Shown piece by piece: positions 44,105 through 50,837 of a stretch of 64,000 nucleotides of DNA. This stretch comes from Halomonas sp. (GTDB lineage Bacteria; Pseudomonadota; Gammaproteobacteria; Pseudomonadales; Halomonadaceae). Where the stretch lies: NCBI RefSeq assembly GCF_020832045.1, contig NZ_JAFIFK010000037.1:1-64000 (forward strand). The letters run 5' to 3'. The position numbers and the translations under genes were made by a program. Position 1 is the first letter of the stretch, and every line of letters starts with the position of its first letter. Below the pieces are notes generated by a model. That model did not search any database, was not told the DNA's origin, and saw only the letters and a list, made by a program, of their open reading frames with translations.

Positions 44105-44878
44105 TTACTGAACGCTATGAGCGCGCTCGGTGCGAGCCTTCAATTCACGCAGGATCTCGAGTTCGTTGGCGCTGGGCTCCGGCGTGGCCTCGAGGGTGTC
44201 GGCGAAGCGAATTTCCCAGCCGGTGGCCTCGATCACGTCTTCGCGGCTCACGCCCGGGTGCAGCGAAACCACCACCAGCTCCCGCGTCTCGGGGTCGGGC
44301 TTCATCACGCACAGGTCGGTGATGACCCGCGTTGGCCCCTTGCCGATGTTGGGCACACCGTCGCGGCCCTTGCCGTCACGGCCGAAGCCCAGCGTGGTGA
44401 TGAAGTCCACGTCCTTCACGAAGGCACGCTTGGAGTGCTTCAGAGTGATGAAGACCTCACCGGCGTTGGTGGCGATCTCCGGCGCACCGCCGCCGCCCGG
44501 CAGGCGCACCTTGGGCTCGCGGTAGTCGCCGATCAGGGTGGTGTTGAGGTTACAGTAGCGGTCGATCTGCGCGGTGCCGAGGAAGCCAACGTCGATCTTG
44601 CCGCCCTGCAGCCAGTAGCGGAACATCTCGGGCACCGAAACGGTGGTCAGCGCCGTCTCGGCCAGCTCGCCGTCGCCTATGGAGAGCGGCAGCACGTCGG
44701 GCTTGGTCTGCAGGGTGCCGGATTCGTAGATCAGCACCACGTCGGGAGCGTGAGTAAAGCGCGCCAGGTTGGCCGCCTCACTGGGCAGGCCGATGCCGAC
44801 GAAGCAGGTCATGCCGTTCTCAAGAGCACGCGCCGCGGTGACGGTCATCATTTCCGCCGAGGTGTAGTCGAGGCTCAT
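44105..44878 (-). CDS. pcaJ: 3-oxoadipate CoA-transferase, beta subunit
   Basis: This is the second subunit of the succinyl-CoA:3-oxoadipate CoA-transferase, 257 aa. The ATG at 44878 overlaps the pcaI stop (ATGA), showing translational coupling. It carries MTVTAARALENGMTCFVGIGLPSEAANLAR, the catalytic glutamate region (IYESGTLQTKPDVLPLSIGDGELAE) and LGTAQIDRYCNLNTTLIG. This longer PcaJ form resembles the CatJ/GctB type. Confidence 0.92.
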   Translation of the reverse strand: MSLDYTSAEMMTVTAARALENGMTCFVGIGLPSEAANLARFTHAPDVVLIYESGTLQTKPDVLPLSIGDGELAETALTTVSVPEMFRYWLQGGKIDVGFLGTAQIDRYCNLNTTLIGDYREPKVRLPGGGGAPEIATNAGEVFITLKHSKRAFVKDVDFITTLGFGRDGKGRDGVPNIGKGPTRVITDLCVMKPDPETRELVVVSLHPGVSREDVIEATGWEIRFADTLEATPEPSANELEILRELKARTERAHSVQ

Positions 44879-45708
44879 CAGGCGTTCCCCCCTGCATTCA
44901 TGATGTTCTCTTCGATCCACCGGGTGAAGGTGTCGCGGTCGCGGGCGATGGCGTCCCACTCTTTATAGAAGGCGTTGTTGCGCGGATAGTAGCCGTGGGC
45001 ATAGGAGGGCAGCGAGCCCTTCTCGGCCACGGCTACGGCGCTGATGGCCCAGCCCGGGATGATGCAAGCATTGGGGTGATAGTCGGCCTCGCTCCGCAGG
45101 TCATCGACGATCTCCTCCACCGTGACGATGCTCTGCTTCGCCGCCAGCACGGCTTCCTTCTGTACGCCGACGATGCCCTCGACCAGCACGTTGCCGGCGC
45201 GGTCGGCCTTCTGTGCGTGAACGATGGAAACGTCCGGCCGCACCGAGGGCACCGCGGCCAGGCGCTCGCCGGTGAAGGGGCACTCGATGAACTTGATCTG
45301 GTCATTGACGCTGGGCAGCTCACTGCCCACGTAGCCGCGCAGCACGGCCAGCGGCAGCCCGGCGGCACCGGCCTCGAAGGCGCATGCCATAGCGGCATGA
45401 CTATGCTCGAGAATCTCGACCTTGTGCGGCCAGCCCTTCTCCACCGCATCGCGCAAGCGGTGCAGCGAGCCCACCCCGGGGTTGCCGCCCCAGGAGAAGA
45501 TCACCTTCTTGGCACAGCCGGCCCCGATCATCTGGTCGTAGATCAGGTCCGGGGTCATGCGGATAAGGGTCAGGTCACGCTTCTTCTGGCGGATCACTTC
45601 GTGACCGGCAGCGAAAGGAATCAGATGGGTGAAGCCCTCCATGGCCACGGTGGCGCCGTCTTTGACGTAGCGGGCCACCGCGTCACGGAGGCTCAGGAAT
45701 TCGGCCAT
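44878..45708 (-). CDS. pcaI: 3-oxoadipate CoA-transferase, alpha subunit
   Basis: This is the first subunit of the CoA-transferase that activates beta-ketoadipate, 276 aa from the ATG at 45708 (AGGAG upstream). It shows LRDAVARYVKDGATVAMEGFTHLIPFAAGHE, GGNPGVGSLHRLRDAV and a late RNNAFYKEWD segment typical of the CatI/PcaI-GctA type. It is the first gene of pcaIJFL. A PcaR-type palindrome lies 28 bases upstream, overlapping the likely promoter. Confidence 0.92.
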   Translation of the reverse strand: MAEFLSLRDAVARYVKDGATVAMEGFTHLIPFAAGHEVIRQKKRDLTLIRMTPDLIYDQMIGAGCAKKVIFSWGGNPGVGSLHRLRDAVEKGWPHKVEILEHSHAAMACAFEAGAAGLPLAVLRGYVGSELPSVNDQIKFIECPFTGERLAAVPSVRPDVSIVHAQKADRAGNVLVEGIVGVQKEAVLAAKQSIVTVEEIVDDLRSEADYHPNACIIPGWAISAVAVAEKGSLPSYAHGYYPRNNAFYKEWDAIARDRDTFTRWIEENIMNAGGNA

Positions 45709-45735
45709 GGTGTTCTCCTGGGCGCTCTGGTTAAA

Positions 45736-45750
45736 GTTCGAATAACGAAC
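45736..45750. promoter_or_regulatory. GTTCG-N5-CGAAC palindrome (candidate PcaR box 5) in front of pcaI
   Basis: The box is GTTCGAATAACGAAC. On the minus strand another GTTCG half-site lies 19 bases before it, start to start. This gives the palindrome-plus-direct-repeat layout known for PcaU/PobR. Confidence 0.75.
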
Positions 45751-45811
45751 TTTGTTTTGTGATGCGAACAAGTTACCGCCAAGCCCCGCGATCGTCAAAT
45801 AGGTAGCAGGC

Positions 45812-45845
45812 GAAAAAAACGAGGGGAGGCCAGGCCTCCCCTCGT
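45812..45845 (-). terminator. Terminator downstream of BKACE
   Basis: ACGAGGGGAGGCC pairs with GGCCTCCCCTCGT (13 bases, 1-base spacer). On the minus strand it is followed by T7. Confidence 0.92.
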
Positions 45846-45878
45846 CGGGTTCAATGAAACCGATGCGTTTTCAAAACA

Positions 45879-45975
45879 TTATTCGCGCTGCAGCCAGCCA
45901 AGGGCACGACGCACCTGTGCTTTGCTGCTACCAAGGTATAAGGCAGGATCCATCGCATGCATAAAAGTATCAGCC
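45879..45975 (-). pseudogene. Remnant of a pcaB 3' end (about 32 codons)
   Basis: One minus-strand frame reads ...MHAMDPALYLGSSKAQVRRA then LGWLQRE and a TAA stop. It aligns with the true PcaB C-terminus (HRATDPALYLGSSQAQVRRA, then IAWLGAE). It begins inside the last codons of BKACE in another frame and has no start or body. It is therefore a leftover of a duplicated or replaced pcaB gene. Confidence 0.8.
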
Positions 45976-46800
45976 AGCCTGGAGGCCGAGAATCTTGCGT
46001 GCCTGCTGCCAGGTGGCCACCGGGCGTTCGTACTTCTCGCACAGCGCTACGGTGCGCTCGACCAGGGCGGCATTGGAGGGGGCCAAGGCGTCGCGATCAA
46101 GGCGCACATTGTCCTCGAGGCCGGTGCGAGTATGACCGCCGGCGGCGATAGACCACTCGTTGAGCGTCAACTGGTTGGGGCCGACACCGGCGCCGCACCA
46201 TTGGGCGTCCGGCGCTAGGCGCTTCAGGGTCTCGATATAGAAGTCGAAGGTCGGCTTGTCGGCCGGCATGGCGTTTTTCACGCCCATCACGAACTGAACG
46301 TAGAGCGGCGTCTTGAGCCTGCCCTGCTTCGACAGGTTGACCGCCTGGTGGATGTGCGACAGGTCGAAGGCCTCGATCTCGGGCTTGATGTCGTACTTCA
46401 GCATCTCGCCGGCGAGCCACTCCACCAACTGAGGCGAGTTCTCGTAGACCCGGTTGGGAAAGTTATTGGAGCCCACCGAGAGGCTGGCCATGTCTGGCTT
46501 GAGCGGCAGCATGCCGCCGCGCTCCTCGCCGGCGCCGGAGCGGCCTCCGGTGGAGAGCTGGATGATCATTCCCGGGCAGTGCTTCTTCAGGCCTTCCATC
46601 AGGCGGGCGAACTTCTCGGGGTCCGAGCTCGGCGTCTGGTCATCGTTGCGCACATGGCAGTGAGCGATCGTCGCCCCGGCCTCGAAGGCGGCCTGGGTAC
46701 TCTCGACCTGCTCCTCGACAGGAATGGGAACAGCGGGGTTGTTTTCCTTGCGGGGCAAGCTGCCGGTAATGGCAACGCAGATTATGCAGGGGTTGGACAT
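45970..46800 (-). CDS. Beta-keto acid cleavage enzyme (BKACE, DUF849)
   Basis: This zinc enzyme of the BKACE family condenses a beta-keto acid with acetyl-CoA to give acetoacetate and a new acyl-CoA. It has 276 aa. The metal ligands H47 and H49 (IAHCHVRNDD) and the glutamate in GGHTRTGLEDNV are present, with LSTGGRSGAG and AFDLSHIH segments. It lies between pcaB and pcaIJ with its own PcaR-type box. The likely substrate is therefore beta-ketoadipate, which would yield succinyl-CoA plus acetoacetate and bypass PcaIJ and PcaF. Members acting on other keto acids (KCE, dehydrocarnitine) exist, so the substrate is inferred from context. It is flanked by direct repeats. Confidence 0.87.
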   Translation of the reverse strand: MSNPCIICVAITGSLPRKENNPAVPIPVEEQVESTQAAFEAGATIAHCHVRNDDQTPSSDPEKFARLMEGLKKHCPGMIIQLSTGGRSGAGEERGGMLPLKPDMASLSVGSNNFPNRVYENSPQLVEWLAGEMLKYDIKPEIEAFDLSHIHQAVNLSKQGRLKTPLYVQFVMGVKNAMPADKPTFDFYIETLKRLAPDAQWCGAGVGPNQLTLNEWSIAAGGHTRTGLEDNVRLDRDALAPSNAALVERTVALCEKYERPVATWQQARKILGLQAG

Positions 46801-46869
46801 GATGGCCTCATGCGGAATCGGGGTATGTGGCCAGGCGTCGGCGGGAAGGAGAGCCTGGTGACAAGCGCA

Positions 46870-46903
46870 GTTCGTATAACGAACTTATTTTTGTTATACG
46901 AAC
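46870..46903. promoter_or_regulatory. PcaR-type box 6 with extra half-site, in front of BKACE
   Basis: The palindrome GTTCGTATAACGAAC (46870-46884) and the half-site GTTATACGAAC (46893-46903) form a three-half-site array. The array lies 70 bases upstream of the BKACE start. Confidence 0.72.
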
Positions 46904-46953
46904 AAGCTATCCCTTAAACTCGCCATCGTCAAATACACCGCCGCCATAAAACT

Positions 46954-46977
46954 AAGGAGAGGCCATGGCCTCTCCTT
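46954..46977 (-). terminator. Terminator hairpin downstream of pcaB
   Basis: AAGGAGAGGCC-AT-GGCCTCTCCTT is an 11-base perfect stem. On the minus strand it is followed by AGTTTTATGG. Confidence 0.75.
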
Positions 46978-47010
46978 TGCGTAAACAGAAAACACTACTG
47001 TTTCAGTGAA

Positions 47011-48354
47011 TTATTCAGCCCCCAACCAAGCGATGGCGCGCCTCACCTGGGCCTGGCTGCTACCAAGGTATAAGGCAGGGTCTGTCGCCCGATGCAAGGC
47101 CTCGGCGTCCAGCTTGCCACGCACCTCGGGATGCGCCTCGAGCGCCTCGGCGTAAGAGACTCCCTGATGGCGTGCCGTCTCGGCGGCTTCTGCGCTGATC
47201 CGCTTGGCCGCCTCCTGGCCCAGCGTGGGCGTCAGCAGGCGCGACACCGGCTCCGCCATGATGCCGCCGCCAGTGGCCGCCAGGTTGCGCCGCATGGCCT
47301 CGGGATGCACTTCCAGCCCTTCGAGCAAGACGGCCGCCTGCTCCAGCGCCCCTTCCACCAGCAGGGCGCCGTCGATCAGCGGCGCCCACTCGGCGTGCCA
47401 TTCGCCAAGGCCGCGCTCCAATGGCTGGGCACTGGCGTTCAGGATCACCGTGGTATGGCCATGCACCTGACGCGCCGCGCCGCGAATCAGCGCACAGCGC
47501 ACCGGGTTGCGCTTGTGCGGCATGGAGGAGGACTCGCCCATGCCTTCACCCCCAGGCTCGCTTACCTCGCCCACCTCGGTTTGTGTCAGCAGGGCGACAT
47601 CGAGCGCCAGCTTTTCGGCCGCCCCGGCCACGGCATCCAGAGCCGTGGCCAATGCATGAATCGGCTGCCGATCGGTATGCCAGGGGAGCACCGGGACGCT
47701 CAGACCGAGCCGCGCCGCCAACTCATCCATGATCTCGAGGCCAAGCCCGTCCAGGCCCGGCTCGTCCAAACCGGAGTGGACGCCCACGGCGCCACCGAAC
47801 TGAACCGGCAGCTCGAGGCCCGCCAGACGACGACGTGCCTGCTCCAGCCCGATGGCCCAGTGCGCCACCTTGACGCCGAAGGTGATCGGCAGGGCCTGCT
47901 GCATCAGGGTGCGCCCCACCATCACCGTGGCCTCGTGGGACTGCATCAGCGCGACAGCGGCACTACGGCAACGCAGCAAGAGCGCATCCAATGCCGCCAG
48001 ACGCGGCTTCAGCATGAGCATCAGCGCCGTATCGACTACGTCCTGGCTGGTCGCCCCCCGGTGAAAATGACGCTGCAGCTCGGCGGGCAATGCCGCGCGA
48101 GCCTGTTTGACGAAAGGAATCGCCACGTTGCCGCCGCTGGCTACGCCGGCGGCAACGGCCGAGATGTCGAAAGCGTGCCCGGCCAGCGCGTGACGCATTT
48201 GCTCCGCCGTACCCTCTGGCAGAAGAGCTCGGGCCTCCTGCACCTCGGCCAGGGCGAGCTCGAAGGCCAACATGCCCGACACCAAGGCCTGACCACTGCA
48301 TTCCGTCAGTGCGGTTTGGCTCATGAAAGGATGCTGAAGCAGAGCGTCGGACAT
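47011..48354 (-). CDS. pcaB: 3-carboxy-cis,cis-muconate cycloisomerase
   Basis: This enzyme lactonises the ring-cleavage product of protocatechuate to 4-carboxymuconolactone. It has 447 aa from the ATG at 48354 (GGGAG upstream), the usual PcaB length. The fumarase/aspartase superfamily signature GESSSMPHKRNPV is present, as are FHRGATSQDVVDTALMLML and VGRTLMQQALP. It is divergent from pcaR across a PcaR-type box. Its last codons are repeated as a remnant at 45.9 kb. Confidence 0.94.
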   Translation of the reverse strand: MSDALLQHPFMSQTALTECSGQALVSGMLAFELALAEVQEARALLPEGTAEQMRHALAGHAFDISAVAAGVASGGNVAIPFVKQARAALPAELQRHFHRGATSQDVVDTALMLMLKPRLAALDALLLRCRSAAVALMQSHEATVMVGRTLMQQALPITFGVKVAHWAIGLEQARRRLAGLELPVQFGGAVGVHSGLDEPGLDGLGLEIMDELAARLGLSVPVLPWHTDRQPIHALATALDAVAGAAEKLALDVALLTQTEVGEVSEPGGEGMGESSSMPHKRNPVRCALIRGAARQVHGHTTVILNASAQPLERGLGEWHAEWAPLIDGALLVEGALEQAAVLLEGLEVHPEAMRRNLAATGGGIMAEPVSRLLTPTLGQEAAKRISAEAAETARHQGVSYAEALEAHPEVRGKLDAEALHRATDPALYLGSSQAQVRRAIAWLGAE

Positions 48355-48412
48355 ATCATGTCTCCCTCGAATAAAGACTCGGACTCCTGGCTTAGCCCAA
48401 AGTCGAACAAGT

Positions 48413-48427
48413 GTTCGTGATTCGAAC
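48413..48427. promoter_or_regulatory. GTTCG-N5-CGAAC palindrome (candidate PcaR box 7), pcaB-pcaR divergent promoter
   Basis: GTTCGTGATTCGAAC has a further CGAAC half-site at 48404. It lies between the divergent pcaB and pcaR starts and would allow autoregulation. Confidence 0.75.
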
Positions 48428-48479
48428 ACTATGCTAGATTGGGTGCTACTCGGGAGCAACTCACGATAACGGAACGACA

Positions 48480-49265
48480 ATGACACCAGAGGAAGAGGTT
48501 CTCAGCCCAGACGACCGCGACTTCGTTACTGCCCTAGCCAGCGGCCTGGAGGTCATTCTGGCCTTCGACGAGGCGCACCCGCGCATGACGCTGAGCGAAG
48601 TGGCTGCGCGCACCGGCATGAACCGTGCCCGCGCCCGGCGCTTCCTGCTCACTCTGCACGCGCTGGGCTACGTGAGGAAGCAAGGCCGCAACTTCGAGCT
48701 GGCCCCGCGGGTGCTGCAGCTCGGCTACGCGTTTCTCTCCGCCAACAACTATCGTAGTGTGATCCAGCAGGTGCTGGAGGACATTACCGCGGAGAGCGGC
48801 GAATCCTCCTCCCTGGGTGTGCTTGACGGCGACGACGTCACCTATGTGGCGCGCTCATCGGCTCCTCACCGGCTGATGGCCATCACCCTCTCGGTGGGCA
48901 CTCGGCTGCCTGCGGCCCACACCTCCATGGGGCGAGCACTACTGGCTCAGCTACCCGACGCCGAGCTGGATGCCTTCCTGGAGCGAATCACGCTTACGCG
49001 CTACACCGACAAGACCGTGACCGACAAGGCGCAGTTGAAGAAGTGTATCCTCAAGGTGCGCCAGCAGGGCTACGCCATTGCCGATCAGGAGCTGGATTCC
49101 GGGCTGCGCTCACTGGCGGTGCCGGCCTTCGACGCCAACGGCAAGCTGCTGGGCGCCATCAACATCAGCACCAACGCCGCACGCATCGATCTCGACACGC
49201 TAATGAAAGAGTACCTGCCGCTGTTGCAGCAGAAGGCACGCGAGATACGCACGACGGTAAGTTGA
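48480..49265 (+). CDS. pcaR: IclR-family regulator, PcaR/PcaU/PobR type
   Basis: This is a 261-aa IclR-type regulator. The N-terminal winged helix (about residues 14-75: DFVTALASGLEVILAFDEAHPRMTLSEVAARTGMNRARARRFLLTLHALGYV) shows the subfamily-typical FVxALARGL-like start. A GAF-like effector domain follows, with TAESGESSSLGVLDGDDVTYVAR and a late DQELDSGLRSLAVP. PcaR/PcaU proteins activate pca genes in response to beta-ketoadipate or protocatechuate. The gene is divergent from pcaB and very likely recognises the seven GTTCG-N5-CGAAC sites in the window. Confidence 0.9.
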   Translation: MTPEEEVLSPDDRDFVTALASGLEVILAFDEAHPRMTLSEVAARTGMNRARARRFLLTLHALGYVRKQGRNFELAPRVLQLGYAFLSANNYRSVIQQVLEDITAESGESSSLGVLDGDDVTYVARSSAPHRLMAITLSVGTRLPAAHTSMGRALLAQLPDAELDAFLERITLTRYTDKTVTDKAQLKKCILKVRQQGYAIADQELDSGLRSLAVPAFDANGKLLGAINISTNAARIDLDTLMKEYLPLLQQKAREIRTTVS

Positions 49266-49269
49266 ACGC

Positions 49270-49291
49270 GGCCGGCCTGGGCTGGCCGGCC
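49270..49291. terminator. Hairpin between pcaR and the acidic-protein gene
   Basis: GGCCGGCC-TGGGCT-GGCCGGCC lies between convergent genes, without a T-run. Confidence 0.5.
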
Positions 49292-49307
49292 ACACCCGAA
49301 TGCCGAA

Positions 49308-49721
49308 TCAGTCGTCAGCGGGGCTATCCTGCTCCTCTTCCATCTGGCCCGGACGAATCGGCTGTCGGGGCTCTTCGAGGCCAGGGTCCTCCGGCTCAAG
49401 GTCGCGGTAGGGAGAGTCGAATTCGTTGCTCTCCCCCTGGCGTTCACTGCCGTCCTGTCCCGACTCCGCCCCTGTGCCATCTCCCGATATTGGCTCGTCT
49501 CGCGTTGCGGTGCCTTGCATGTCCTGCTCGGGATCGTCACGAGCAACGCCGAGGTCGTCCTCGCGTGCCTCGATGGTGCCGATCTCCGCCTCCTCCGCCA
49601 CCGAGCCAGGCTGCGCCGCCGTGCTGGGCTCGGGAAACGGATCCTGAGCGAGTGCTGCGGTCGCCATGCCGAGGGTAAACGTGGCCAGCAGCACTCCCAT
49701 TCCCTTGTGATTGATCATCAT
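49308..49721 (-). CDS. Exported acidic, low-complexity protein downstream of napC
   Basis: This protein of about 137 aa begins with a signal peptide (MMINHKGMGVLLATFTLGMATAALA). The rest is rich in Glu, Asp, Pro and Gln and poor in hydrophobic residues (for example PYRDLEPEDPGLEEPRQP), so the mature protein is probably disordered and periplasmic. GAGGAAAG precedes the start. It lies 26 bases downstream of napC and may be co-transcribed with it. I do not recognise a family; acidic low-complexity proteins are common in halophiles. Confidence 0.6.
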   Translation of the reverse strand: MMINHKGMGVLLATFTLGMATAALAQDPFPEPSTAAQPGSVAEEAEIGTIEAREDDLGVARDDPEQDMQGTATRDEPISGDGTGAESGQDGSERQGESNEFDSPYRDLEPEDPGLEEPRQPIRPGQMEEEQDSPADD

Positions 49722-49747
49722 CCTTTCCTCCCGCGGCATCGAGCCGC

Positions 49748-50350
49748 TTATTCCCAGCCGTGAACGCCCGCCATATCGGGCAGCTCATGCGCGATGCCCT
49801 TGTGACAGGTGATGCAGGTCGCATCGCCTTCCACCAGGCCGCGCTGGTGAGCCGCGGCGGCTCGCGGGCTCTGCCGGGTGAAGTCCATGTACTGCTCGTC
49901 ATGGCAATTACGACACTCCAGTGAGTCGTTGGCTTCCAAGCGCCGCCACTCGCGAGAGGCCATTTCGAGACGGTGGTCGAGGAATTTCTCGCGGGTGTCG
50001 ATGATGCCGAAGATGTGCCCCCACACTTCCTTAGAGGCCTGCATCTTGCGCGCCATCTTGTCGGTCCAGTTGTGAGGTACGTGACAATCCGAGCACACCG
50101 CACGCACCCCGGAACGGTTGGTGTAGTGAATGGTGGGCAGAATCTCCTGGTAGACGTTAGCCTCCATCTCGTGGCAACTGATGCAGAACTGCTCGGTGTT
50201 GGTGGCCTCCACCGCCGTGTTGAAGCCGCCCCAGAACAGCACGCCGCCGATAAAGCCGCCGACGGTGAGAAAGCCGAGGCTGAAATAGCCGCTGGGGGAG
50301 CGGAACACCCGCCACAAGGCCCCCAGGAAACTGCCGATCCGCTTGAACAT
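49748..50350 (-). CDS. napC: Tetrahaem cytochrome c NapC (quinol dehydrogenase)
   Basis: This is a membrane-anchored NapC/NirT-type cytochrome that passes electrons from quinol to NapAB. It has 200 aa with one N-terminal TM helix ([19 protein letters not shown]) and four haem sites: CISCH, CSDCH, CRNCH and CITCH. The conserved MEANVYQEI and HNWTDKM.RK segments are those of NapC. It is the last cytochrome gene of napEFDABC, 9 bases after napB. Confidence 0.94.
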   Translation of the reverse strand: MFKRIGSFLGALWRVFRSPSGYFSLGFLTVGGFIGGVLFWGGFNTAVEATNTEQFCISCHEMEANVYQEILPTIHYTNRSGVRAVCSDCHVPHNWTDKMARKMQASKEVWGHIFGIIDTREKFLDHRLEMASREWRRLEANDSLECRNCHDEQYMDFTRQSPRAAAAHQRGLVEGDATCITCHKGIAHELPDMAGVHGWE

Positions 50351-50359
50351 AGCGCCCCC

Positions 50360-50827
50360 TTATTCGCTTCGCTGCCGCGATTCACGGATGAGATCGCTCA
50401 TGTCCACGAAGGTATTGCCTACCCGCGAGGGAGCATCCGTCTGCGGGACATGGCACTGCATACAGAAGTAGCGCCGCGGCGACAGGTCGCCGAGGAAGTT
50501 GCCCTCTCGATCCATGTAGTGGGTGACGCTGACCATGATGGCCTGGGTCTCGCCGATACGGCTGCGTGCGTGGCAGGCCATGCAACGGTTGGCATTGAGA
50601 TCCACTTGGTAGTTGTCGATCCGGTGCGGAATGGTGGGTGGCTGCATCGGGTACTCGCGTACCGGTCGCCGGCTGCGATCCTCGACCTGATACAGCGGCT
50701 CCGGCGTGGGCTCCTGCAACAGCGGTACGTTGGCACGCAACGCGTCAAGCTCACCTTCCGAGGCCACGCTCTGAAGGGCGAGTAAGAAAAAGGCGGTCAA
50801 GCACGTCAGTATGGTGAATAGTCGCAT
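50360..50827 (-). CDS. napB: Periplasmic nitrate reductase, dihaem electron-transfer subunit NapB
   Basis: This is a 155-aa dihaem c-type cytochrome with a signal peptide (...LLALQSVASE). It has haem motifs CMACH and CMQCH, and the NapB segments RRPVREYPMQPPTIPH and RRYFCMQCHVPQ. It lies between napA and napC with 10-base gaps and is the partner of the catalytic NapA. Confidence 0.94.
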   Translation of the reverse strand: MRLFTILTCLTAFFLLALQSVASEGELDALRANVPLLQEPTPEPLYQVEDRSRRPVREYPMQPPTIPHRIDNYQVDLNANRCMACHARSRIGETQAIMVSVTHYMDREGNFLGDLSPRRYFCMQCHVPQTDAPSRVGNTFVDMSDLIRESRQRSE

Positions 50828-50837
50828 GATCTCCCCC

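Larger units (their letters stand above)
45732..45975. repeat. Direct repeat copy 2 (promoter, terminator and pcaB 3' end), right-to-left partner of 46866-47100
   Basis: This is an imperfect repeat of the region at 46866-47100, offset by 1132-1134 bases and collinear. Matching parts are the GTTCG-N5-CGAAC box with its extra half-site, ATCGTCAAATA, a GGCC-centred terminator hairpin, and GCTGCTACCAAGGTATAAGG within the pcaB end. The two copies flank the BKACE gene exactly. Confidence 0.8.
46866..47100. repeat. Direct repeat copy 1 (promoter, terminator and pcaB 3' end)
   Basis: This is the partner of 45732-45975. It contains the BKACE promoter box, the pcaB terminator and the genuine end of pcaB, in the same order and orientation. 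Confidence 0.8.

Noticed and set aside
42791..44968. 725-codon plus-strand open frame opposite pcaF and pcaJ
   Set aside because: It is antisense to three well-supported pca genes, a codon-bias artefact of GC-rich DNA, rich in Gly, His and Arg without motifs.
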